Assembly (NCBI GenBank): GCA_029975555.1
Contig: JARKOY010000174.1
Span: 1-64,000 of the forward strand
Source: Spirochaetia bacterium
GTDB taxonomy: Bacteria > Spirochaetota > Spirochaetia > Treponematales > Rectinemataceae
DNA: 64,000 nt
Direction of reading: 5' to 3'
Under the pieces are notes generated by a model. It saw nothing but the letters and a program-made list of their open reading frames with translations, had not been told where the DNA came from and did not search any database. The translations under genes and the position numbers were made by a program. Below are positions 46,300 to 52,344 of this stretch, in pieces (position 1 is the first letter of the stretch; each line of letters opens with the position of its first letter).

Positions 46300-46883
46300 G
46301 TTGCCACCCCGGTGTCTAAGGCACTGCTCGCTGCCTCCGCAGCTGCATCGACAATATCCTGATATAATGTCCTGAACCCTTCCTTGCCGCGTTCCCTGTC
46401 GAATGAGGCGCAGCGGGTTGCGATGAGCAATTTCATCTTATAGGCAAGAATAGAATCGAGCTCAAAAGCGGAAAGAGAAATGAGCCTCTCCACGGCGTTC
46501 CAGCGTTCATGCTCAAACGTGAGTTCTACCTGAAGCGGATCAGAAGCCGCCGATACCGCCTGCGCAGACTGGAGCGCGTCGGACCCGACACTTCCTGGTC
46601 TTGTCCACTGCCCAGCATCCCACTTGTGGGCCCTGGCGCGGAGCACCACGAGAGCATTCCGGACACCCCTCTCCCACTCGAAATATCCCTTCAAAAAGGA
46701 TGACTTCTCTATGCAAGCCGAATATTCGCCCCTCCTCACCACGTCGACATGGCGAACCAGCACGAGATCTGCCTGATCCACAAACCTCGAACAGAGAACA
46801 TCGAATTCTTCCACGGAAAGAGGGGGCGGAGCGCCGAATGGAAAAGAGGTGAGCGTCGAAGCGAAATACCAGTAACGCCTCAT
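46296..46883 (-). CDS. DUF2764 family protein of the V-ATPase operon
   Basis: A 195-residue protein. The start RRYWYFASTLTSFPFGAPPPLSVEEFDVLC is typical of DUF2764, which is found between subunits E and A in spirochaete, chlamydial and Bacteroidetes V-ATPase operons. Its place is where subunit C would be in archaeal operons, so a central-stalk/connector role is a reasonable guess but not shown. The rest is helical. One base separates it from atpE and it overlaps atpA by four. Confidence 0.85.
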   Translation of the reverse strand: MRRYWYFASTLTSFPFGAPPPLSVEEFDVLCSRFVDQADLVLVRHVDVVRRGEYSACIEKSSFLKGYFEWERGVRNALVVLRARAHKWDAGQWTRPGSVGSDALQSAQAVSAASDPLQVELTFEHERWNAVERLISLSAFELDSILAYKMKLLIATRCASFDRERGKEGFRTLYQDIVDAAAEAASSALDTGVAT

Positions 46884-46884
46884 G

Positions 46885-47502
46885 TCAATCGAGGCTCCCT
46901 GCCGCTTCTTTCAAATATTCAGAGAGAAGAGCATTGACGCGCGCCGAAAGAATTTGCGCAAGACTCTCCGCCGAGAAATCATACTGGGCGGCAGAACCCG
47001 CCTGGGCCACGCGGAACCCCGCATCGATAGAGGGGTACGGCTTGAGCGTGACCCCCTTTGAAAGCTCCACTGAGAGCCTGGCAGAGAGAGAAGCATCTAT
47101 TTTTTTCATGAGATCGGGCGGAAGCAGAACCTCCACGTCACCCGCCTGGCCAAGGGCCAATGCCTTCAACACTTCCGGGATGACCTGTTCTGCCATCTTT
47201 TCGTCGAATGCTGCAGCGACATCGGCACGTATCGCTGCATCGAGAAAGCGCTGCACACTCTGTTTGAGCGCGATCATGGCATCACGCGAGGCCTGAAGCA
47301 GACTTTCGCGAGAAGCCGCCTCCATCGACTCGATGCGACGAGCGGCTTCATCTTGCGCCTCTTCGGCTTCCTTTTTTGCGCGATTCAGTATTTCTGAGGC
47401 TTCCGATTGAGCCTTACGGATGATCTCTTCGGCCTGCTGTTTTGCAGTTTCGACCCCTTCGCTCCGAATCCTCTCAAGGAGCTCCTGCAGTTGAATCTCC
47501 AT
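46885..47502 (-). CDS. atpE: V-type ATP synthase subunit E (peripheral stalk)
   Basis: The 205-residue outer-stalk subunit: a long N-terminal coiled coil (ELLERIRSEGVETAKQQAEEIIRKAQSEASEIL, about 7-90) and a globular C-terminal head containing EVLLPPDLMKK and AGFRVAQAGSAAQYDFSAESLAQIL. It is the first gene of the operon E-DUF2764-A-B-D-I-K. CAGGGGAAG lies 8 bases before its ATG; the region upstream is A/T-rich with several -10-like TATAGT/TATATT boxes but no clear -35. Confidence 0.93.
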   Translation of the reverse strand: MEIQLQELLERIRSEGVETAKQQAEEIIRKAQSEASEILNRAKKEAEEAQDEAARRIESMEAASRESLLQASRDAMIALKQSVQRFLDAAIRADVAAAFDEKMAEQVIPEVLKALALGQAGDVEVLLPPDLMKKIDASLSARLSVELSKGVTLKPYPSIDAGFRVAQAGSAAQYDFSAESLAQILSARVNALLSEYLKEAAGSLD

Positions 47503-47635
47503 GGTATTCTTCCCCTGGTTGAGTTCGATATATTAAAAATATACTATATTTCTTAAAACTGCCTTTTATAGCCCGATAGAGTGTATACTGAAAGCGCCTT
47601 TAGGGCAAGGGAGAATGGACATGTTTTGCCCCCTC

Positions 47636-47664
47636 TTGACAGGACGGCCGTCGTGCGATTAAAT
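47636..47664 (+). promoter_or_regulatory. Promoter upstream of the repeat/tRNA-Gly region
   Basis: A full-consensus TTGACA (47636-47641), a 17-nt spacer and TTAAAT (47659-47664). A transcript from here would carry a CCCTCG/CGAGGG hairpin (47667-47691), the first repeat copy and its decoy tRNA start before reaching the real tRNA-Gly. Confidence 0.5.
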
Positions 47665-47699
47665 CGCCCTCGTCTGTAGAGGTACCGAGGGTTACTGCA

Positions 47700-47755
47700 G
47701 GTTACTCCTCTAAGCTGTCGCGAAAAGCGACATATTTAAAAATGCGACCGTCGTA
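47700..47755 (+). repeat. 56-bp direct repeat, copy 1 (with decoy tRNA 5' end)
   Basis: Identical over 56 bases to 47821-47876, offset 121 bases. It contains the hairpin TGTCGC GAAAA GCGACA (47716-47732) and ends with the first 12 bases of tRNA-Gly (GCGACCGTCGTA at 47744-47755). After that the sequence changes to a GC-rich structured stretch, so no tRNA can form here. Confidence 0.9.
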
Positions 47756-47820
47756 CCGCGACGGCGCGCGTGCGAGTGCCCGCGTTGCCTGCACGCTGGC
47801 AAAAGCCGGAGCGGCACGAG

Positions 47821-47876
47821 GGTTACTCCTCTAAGCTGTCGCGAAAAGCGACATATTTAAAAATGCGACCGTCGTA
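47821..47876 (+). repeat. 56-bp direct repeat, copy 2 (leads into the real tRNA-Gly)
   Basis: Exact second copy of 47700-47755. Its last 12 bases are the 5' end of the functional tRNA-Gly. Both copies carry the same 6-bp hairpin with a GAAAA loop 15 bases before the tRNA start. A shorter third echo of the repeat start (GAGGGTTACT) lies at 47687-47696. Confidence 0.9.
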
Positions 47877-47936
47877 TAACGGCTATTACCCCAGCCTTCC
47901 AAGCTGGAGACGTGGGTTCGACTCCCATCGGTCGCT
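47865..47936 (+). tRNA. tRNA-Gly (anticodon TCC)
   Basis: Full cloverleaf: acceptor GCGACCG/CGGTCGC with discriminator T, anticodon stem CCAGC/GCTGG with loop CTTCCAA (anticodon TCC), and T-arm GTGGG TTCGACT CCCAT. No CCA is encoded. Its first 12 bases are duplicated 121 bases upstream. Confidence 0.95.
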
Positions 47937-48055
47937 TCATTTTCCCTGCAAAAACTTCAAAAAACACGAGCTGAAAGCATCACCAGCCACATGCCTGTCG
48001 GATTCCATCGCGCTCCGGCGCGATCTTAGTTGTCTCTTGCAGACGAGGCGATATC

Positions 48056-48085
48056 TTGACAGCTGCCCTCTTTTTCATCTAGTTT
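48056..48085 (+). promoter_or_regulatory. Promoter of tRNA-Pro/tRNA-Arg
   Basis: TTGACA (48056-48061, full consensus), an 18-nt spacer and TAGTTT (48080-48085), 13 bases before the tRNA-Pro 5' end. Confidence 0.5.
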
Positions 48086-48098
48086 ACAACGCTGAAAT

Positions 48099-48171
48099 CG
48101 GGACGTAGCCTAGGGGCTAAGGCGTCTGCTTTGGGAGCAGAAGATCGGAGGTTCAAATCCTCTCGTCCCGA
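48099..48171 (+). tRNA. tRNA-Pro (anticodon TGG)
   Basis: Full cloverleaf: acceptor CGGGACG/CGTCCCG with discriminator A, anticodon stem TCTGC/GCAGA with loop TTTGGGA (anticodon TGG), T-arm GGAGG TTCAAAT CCTCT. No CCA is encoded. Ten bases separate it from tRNA-Arg. Confidence 0.95.
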
Positions 48172-48181
48172 AATCGTGTGG

Positions 48182-48255
48182 GGGATCGTAGCTCAACTGG
48201 ATAGAGCAACTGCCTTCTAAGCAGTAGGTCGCGCGTTCGAGCCGCGCCGGTCCCA
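48182..48255 (+). tRNA. tRNA-Arg (anticodon TCT)
   Basis: Full cloverleaf: acceptor GGGATCG/CGGTCCC with discriminator A, anticodon stem ACTGC/GCAGT with loop CTTCTAA (anticodon TCT), T-arm GCGCG TTCGAGC CGCGC. No CCA is encoded. An integrase-like scrap follows 61 bases downstream. Confidence 0.95.
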
Positions 48256-48316
48256 TTGATTATCAGGAGTGTTTCTGATCCCCAGGACCGCAAAACCCAG
48301 GGGGTGTGACAAAAGT

Positions 48317-48409
48317 GTGACAAAGGACTTCTACCTCTACACGCGCGGGAAGTTCTGGTATGTGCGGTTCTGGGCCCCCGTTACACGGGAGATAGGGATT
48401 TCTCCTTGA
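48317..48409 (+). pseudogene. Possible N-terminal scrap of a tyrosine-recombinase integrase
   Basis: Thirty codons from a GTG at 48317 to a TGA at 48407 read TKDFYLYTRGKFWYVRFW and on, resembling the opening beta-hairpin of phage-type integrases (FYLYxRGKxWYVRFW style). The rest of such a gene is missing; another frame stays open past the stop to about 48480 without a recognisable domain. Its place just 3' of tRNA-Arg is where integrase genes of tRNA-integrating elements usually lie. The identification rests on a short match from memory and may be wrong. Confidence 0.4.
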
Positions 48410-48529
48410 CCACGCTTGGTCGGAATTTCCCCGCCAATGACCTATTATGGAGCAGTTCATGGTCGAGCAGACCGGTGTGAGGTGCTTGAACGCCGCGGAC
48501 ATATATTAAAGTAAATCATTTTTTTCGAC
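48410..48529. other. Non-coding stretch between the integrase scrap and the mgtA promoter
   Basis: No gene with a start and ribosome-binding site is visible on either strand; the minus-strand frame 48502-48263 looks like a chance ORF. It ends in an A/T-rich segment before the mgtA promoter. Confidence 0.5.
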
Positions 48530-48558
48530 TTGACTATGAGCGTTTTTTACTCCATAGT
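48530..48558 (+). promoter_or_regulatory. mgtA leader promoter
   Basis: TTGACT (48530-48535), a 17-nt spacer and CATAGT (48553-48558). The boxes are overlapped by the inverted pair ACTATG (48533-48538) and CATAGT (48553-48558), which could be a regulator site. The expected start is near 48565, giving a leader of about 220 bases before mgtA. Confidence 0.5.
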
Positions 48559-48612
48559 AAGTATGATTCAGTGCACGTTATTCCATAAATCCAGCAGAAA
48601 GGAGGATGTGTC

Positions 48613-48726
48613 ATGAACGACTCGGATGGCAGTCATAGTTATTGCATCTGTACCGAGCCCGAAGATCCATTCCCGCGGCCATCTTGCCTGACAGCTGGTA
48701 GCGATATGGTGAAATACCGCCTCTAG
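48613..48726 (+). CDS. Putative mgtA leader peptide with acidic/proline run
   Basis: A 37-codon ORF preceded by a near-perfect ribosome-binding site (AAAGGAGG, 48598-48605, 7 bases before the ATG) and ended by TAG at 48724. Residues 15-23 are EPEDPFPRP, a dense mix of Glu, Asp and Pro. Salmonella MgtL, which controls mgtA, has a comparable proline/acidic run, and such nascent chains are known to destabilise ribosomes when magnesium is low. There are no homologues I can name. The 3' third of the ORF (codons 25-34) encodes RNA arms A and D of the switch described at 48687-48784, so translation and RNA folding must compete. It is too short for certainty, but the ribosome-binding site and position argue that it is translated. 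Confidence 0.65.
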   Translation: MNDSDGSHSYCICTEPEDPFPRPSCLTAGSDMVKYRL

Positions 48727-48784
48727 GTTTTTAAGCCATTCACCTCCTGCTGTCAGGGGACGCGGCAGTCACGTGAGGTGAATT
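48687..48784 (+). promoter_or_regulatory. Two-state RNA switch controlling the mgtA ribosome-binding site
   Basis: Arms seen: A CCTGACAGC (48687-48695), D GGTGAA (48708-48713), B ATTCACCTC (48738-48746), A' GCTGTCAGG (48749-48757), C GGCAG (48764-48768), B' GAGGTGAAT (48775-48783, containing the mgtA Shine-Dalgarno). B pairs perfectly with B' over 9 bp, with CTGTC (48750-48754) and C as a nested helix: this hides the ribosome-binding site. Alternatively A pairs with A' over 9 bp and D with TTCACC in B as a nested helix: this frees it. The two sets exclude each other. A and D lie inside the leader ORF, so a ribosome that finishes the ORF would favour the closed form. The behaviour is inferred from pairing only. 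Confidence 0.65.
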
Positions 48785-51433
48785 ATGATCAAATTTCATC
48801 TGCTATTACCTTTCATCAAGAAAAAGAGTGAGACGAACAGCGTCTTCAGCGAAGATGAACACAGGCTGGTCTCCCTCTGCACTTCCTCGATGCAGAGCGC
48901 CTTTGCCGAGCTCGACACAGACCCGCGTGGGCTCTCCGAAAAAGAGGCGGGCAAGCGGCTCTCAGAATTCGGCAGGAATGAAATTTCTCAGCTGAAGGAG
49001 CTCAGTTTCTGGGAAGACATGCTGGAGCGGATCAAAAGTCCTCTCGTGGTCCAGCTTCTCACCATCGCGGTCGTATCGGCCATCATTGGGCAGACGTCGT
49101 CCGCACTCATCGTCGCCCTGATGATTCTGCTCAGCGTAGGCCTTTCCTACATTCTGGACAGCCGCTCGAACAGAGAGGTCGAATCGCTGGGAAAGCGCGT
49201 GCAGTCCCGCACCTATGTCCTCCGGGATGGGATAGAAACCGAGATCAGGATGTCTGAAGTCGTCCCCGGCGATGTCGTCTTGCTGCAGGCGGGGGCCATC
49301 GTCCCGGCCGACGTGAGGATAATCTTCGCAAAGGACTTCTTTGTCAGTGAATCGGCACTCACTGGAGAGTCGATGCCGGTCGAAAAGTCAGCGACCGCAC
49401 CATCTTCCCCTGTAAAATCGGTCCTCGAAATGCCCAACGCATGCTTCATGGGAACGAGTGTTACGAGCGGGACGGCGCGAGCGCTCGTTGTGGCGACAGG
49501 CACGCACACGCTCTTCGGCGCCATCTCGAAAAAACTCAGCGCTCGCAGGGAAGAAACAAGTTTCGACAAGGGCATCCGCTCCTTCACGTGGCTCATGATC
49601 CGCTTCATGCTGGTCCTGGTGAGCATCGTGTTTCTGATCGTGGGCCTCACCAAGGGCAACTGGCTCGAGGCGCTGCTCTTCGCCTTGTCGGTGGCCGTCG
49701 GGCTCACGCCGGAGATGCTCCCCATGATCGTCACGGTCAACCTCGCCAAGGGCGCGCTCGCCATGGCGAAGAAGAAGGTGATCGTCAAAAAACTGCCTGC
49801 GATCCAGAACTTAGGAGCCATCGACATACTCTGTACGGACAAGACGGGAACACTCACCCAGGACCGCGTCGTGCTCGAACACCACGTCGACATCATCGGC
49901 AACAAAAGCGACGAGGTCCTCAACTACGCCTACCTCAACAGCTACTTCCAGACAGGCCTCAAGAACCTGCTCGACAGGGCGGTGATCGAACATGTGGATC
50001 TCAACGTGGACGAATGTCGGCTCATCGACGAATTGCCCTTCGACTTTCAGCGTCGTCGCATGTCGGTGGTCGTCGAATACGAGGGCAACAACGTGCTCAT
50101 CTGCAAGGGTGCGGTCGAGGAGATATACAGCTGCTGCACGCATTACCAGATCGATGAAGAGATATACCCTCTCATCGACATGATCCGCGCAGACCTCTTC
50201 GAGGAAGTCCAGAAGCTCAACGAAGAGGGGTTCAGGGTTCTCGGCATAGCGTACCGTGAGTTCAGCCGCGACAAAACGACCTTCTCGGTGCAGGACGAGA
50301 GCCAACTGATTCTTCTGGGGTACATAGCCTTCATCGATCCGCCCAAGGAGTCGGCGACCGAAGCCATCCAGCTGCTCACGAAGGCGGGAGTCGAGGTCAA
50401 GGTCCTCACGGGAGACAACGGCCTGGTCACCGAAAAAGTCTGTAGGGATGTAGGTATTCCCTTCAAATCATCGATTACGGGCGCAGAATTGGCGTTGCTC
50501 GACAAGGAGGCATTCTCGGCAAAGGTCAAGGAATGCGAAGTCTTCGTCAAGCTGACGCCGAACCAGAAAGAAGAGATCGTCCAGGAGCTGCGGAGACAGG
50601 GGCACGTGGTCGGCTACATGGGCGACGGCATCAACGACGCGACGGCGCTCAAGGCTGCCGATGTCGGCATTTCGGTGGATTCGGCCGTCGACGTCGCCAA
50701 AGAGGCAGCGGACATCGTCCTCCTTGAAAAGAGCCTCCTTGTCCTCGAGGAGGGAATTATGGAAGGCCGACGCATCTTCGCCAACATCATCAAGTATATC
50801 CGCATGGGGGCGAGCTCAAATTTCGGCAACATGTTCAGCGTGCTGGGGGCGAGCTATCTTTTGCCCTTCCTGCCCATGAAGCCATTACAGATACTCACCA
50901 ACAACCTCCTCTACGACTTCTCGCAGACGGGCATCCCCATGGACAATGTCGACCCAGAACTCGTCGCTAAACCTGTCAGGTGGGATATCAACAACATCAA
51001 GCGTTTCATGATGTTCATCGGCCCCATCAGTTCCATCTTCGACTATGCCACCTTCGCCCTCATGTGGTTCTTCTTCCACGCAAGCGATTATCTTATTCCG
51101 GCATTGTCGGTCGGGCAGAAAGATGCCCTGGCTAGGCTCTTCCAGACAGGTTGGTTTGTCGAATCATTGCTGACGCAGACGCTCATCGTCCACATAATTC
51201 GAACCCGGCGCATTCCGTTCTTCCAGAGCCGAGCCTCGGCGCCGATGATGCTCACGACGTTGCTCGTGATGACAATTGGAATATGGCTACCATACTCCCC
51301 GATTGCGGCCGCGCTGGGCCTTGTACCTCTTCCCGGCATCTACTGGCCGTGGATCGTAGGTTTTCTCGTCGCCTACTCAATAATTACACATAAGGTAAAA
51401 CGCTGGTTTTTCAGGCGTTTTGAAGGAGCATAA
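48785..51433 (+). CDS. mgtA: Magnesium-transporting P-type ATPase MgtA (P3B type)
   Basis: MgtA imports Mg2+ at the expense of ATP. The 882-residue protein has the P-ATPase order: N-terminal cation-ATPase domain (DTDPRGLSEKEAGKRLSEFGRNEIS, in part), actuator with LTGESMPVEKSA (about 197-208), the phosphorylated Asp352 in CTDKTGTLTQD, the nucleotide domain, the hinge VGYMGDGINDATALKAADVGIS, and ten or so membrane helices. The N-terminus and the membrane motif ALSVAVGLTPEMLPMIV are those of MgtA/MgtB rather than Ca2+ pumps. The Shine-Dalgarno (GAGG, 48775-48778) lies in one arm of the leader switch. A PTS IIA-like gene follows after 2 bases. Confidence 0.93.
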   Translation: MIKFHLLLPFIKKKSETNSVFSEDEHRLVSLCTSSMQSAFAELDTDPRGLSEKEAGKRLSEFGRNEISQLKELSFWEDMLERIKSPLVVQLLTIAVVSAIIGQTSSALIVALMILLSVGLSYILDSRSNREVESLGKRVQSRTYVLRDGIETEIRMSEVVPGDVVLLQAGAIVPADVRIIFAKDFFVSESALTGESMPVEKSATAPSSPVKSVLEMPNACFMGTSVTSGTARALVVATGTHTLFGAISKKLSARREETSFDKGIRSFTWLMIRFMLVLVSIVFLIVGLTKGNWLEALLFALSVAVGLTPEMLPMIVTVNLAKGALAMAKKKVIVKKLPAIQNLGAIDILCTDKTGTLTQDRVVLEHHVDIIGNKSDEVLNYAYLNSYFQTGLKNLLDRAVIEHVDLNVDECRLIDELPFDFQRRRMSVVVEYEGNNVLICKGAVEEIYSCCTHYQIDEEIYPLIDMIRADLFEEVQKLNEEGFRVLGIAYREFSRDKTTFSVQDESQLILLGYIAFIDPPKESATEAIQLLTKAGVEVKVLTGDNGLVTEKVCRDVGIPFKSSITGAELALLDKEAFSAKVKECEVFVKLTPNQKEEIVQELRRQGHVVGYMGDGINDATALKAADVGISVDSAVDVAKEAADIVLLEKSLLVLEEGIMEGRRIFANIIKYIRMGASSNFGNMFSVLGASYLLPFLPMKPLQILTNNLLYDFSQTGIPMDNVDPELVAKPVRWDINNIKRFMMFIGPISSIFDYATFALMWFFFHASDYLIPALSVGQKDALARLFQTGWFVESLLTQTLIVHIIRTRRIPFFQSRASAPMMLTTLLVMTIGIWLPYSPIAAALGLVPLPGIYWPWIVGFLVAYSIITHKVKRWFFRRFEGA

Positions 51434-51435
51434 CA

Positions 51436-52230
51436 ATGGATTCCATACTTGACGCCCTCCAGGAAGGACGGCTGTTTGAATTACCAGAGAATGACAAGGA
51501 CCATGCGCTTCAATTTTTGGCGCACATAATCGAGGCCTTTCCTCAGATTCCGACGGGGACCGATATTGTCGGCAATGTGATGGCCCGCGAAAAGTCGATG
51601 AACACCGCGCTCGGAAGGGGCTGGGCATGCCCCCACGCACGCGTCGAGTTTGAGGAAGACCTCATGTGTGTCGTAGGATGGAGCCCCACAGGCATCGATT
51701 ATGGGGCTCCAGACGGCATCCCTGTCTCACTCATCACTATGTACCTCGTACCGTCGAACCAGCGCAACCACTATCTGCGGGAAGTCTCCATCATGGCGAA
51801 GGTGCTCAAGTCTTTGCCTGCGATAGACAGATTGCCTTCGATAAAAGAATTGAACGATGTGCGAAACTACCTCCTGGACTTAATCGCTGCGAGCAAAGAG
51901 ACCGTGGGGCCCGACGCGCGCGCCCGGATGATACGCCTACAGTCCAAGGCGGCCATGGCAACGCAACCGGTCTCGGACCTTTCCAACCTCATCATCGAAC
52001 CGGTCTCCATCATCGCCGGCGCCGGCATGAGGCCTCTCGCGCTCACGCAGAACCTGGAACTCATGCATTTCATTGAAAGCACGGCAGGCCTGGCAGAGCG
52101 GCTCGACACCGAAGGCACATACCAGAATGGACTGTGGCGCATCGTGCGGAGGAGCGCTACCGCATATCAGGGAGGCAGGACGGTCCTCGATTGCATCGCC
52201 CTCATGCCTGCAAAGGCTGTACAGAAATAA
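51436..52230 (+). CDS. PTS EIIA (type 2)-like protein in the mgtA operon
   Basis: A 264-residue protein. The N-terminal ~145 residues look like a fructose/nitrogen-type EIIA: REKSMNTALGRGWACPHARVEF with the phospho-His as His67 (in the usual PHA context), then VGWSPTGIDYGAPDGIPVSLITMYLVPS and HYLREVSIMAKVLK. The C-terminal ~110 residues (from about 155) are not recognised. No EIIB/EIIC gene is adjacent, so it probably acts as a regulatory phosphocarrier, like PtsN, rather than in sugar uptake. Two bases separate it from mgtA, so a role in magnesium transport control is plausible but unproven. Confidence 0.78.
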   Translation: MDSILDALQEGRLFELPENDKDHALQFLAHIIEAFPQIPTGTDIVGNVMAREKSMNTALGRGWACPHARVEFEEDLMCVVGWSPTGIDYGAPDGIPVSLITMYLVPSNQRNHYLREVSIMAKVLKSLPAIDRLPSIKELNDVRNYLLDLIAASKETVGPDARARMIRLQSKAAMATQPVSDLSNLIIEPVSIIAGAGMRPLALTQNLELMHFIESTAGLAERLDTEGTYQNGLWRIVRRSATAYQGGRTVLDCIALMPAKAVQK

Positions 52231-52256
52231 TTCGGCTTTGTTCAGAGGAACTGCTG

Positions 52257-52284
52257 TTGACACCTGCAATTTTTGAATTATAAT
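52257..52284 (+). promoter_or_regulatory. fusA2 promoter (consensus)
   Basis: TTGACA (52257-52262), a 16-nt spacer and TATAAT (52279-52284), both full consensus. The gene has a leader of about 54 bases and a proper ribosome-binding site (GTGAGGAG), unlike the leaderless genes of this window. Confidence 0.75.
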
Positions 52285-52344
52285 AGCTCGGCTTCCTTAT
52301 AATAAAAGGACAGTTGAATCCATCCCACCCTGTGAGGAGTAAGT

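Noticed and set aside
47700-47876. CRISPR-like array
   Set aside because: Only two repeat copies, 56 bases long, with one 65-base spacer that overlaps tRNA leader sequence; no cas genes in the window.
48263-48502. 79-codon minus-strand ORF after tRNA-Arg
   Set aside because: No ribosome-binding site and no recognisable protein; the plus-strand integrase-like frame explains the region better.
48560-48784. M-box (ykoK) magnesium riboswitch in the mgtA leader
   Set aside because: I looked for the conserved M-box core segments and did not find them; the leader instead shows a short ORF and two competing simple helices.
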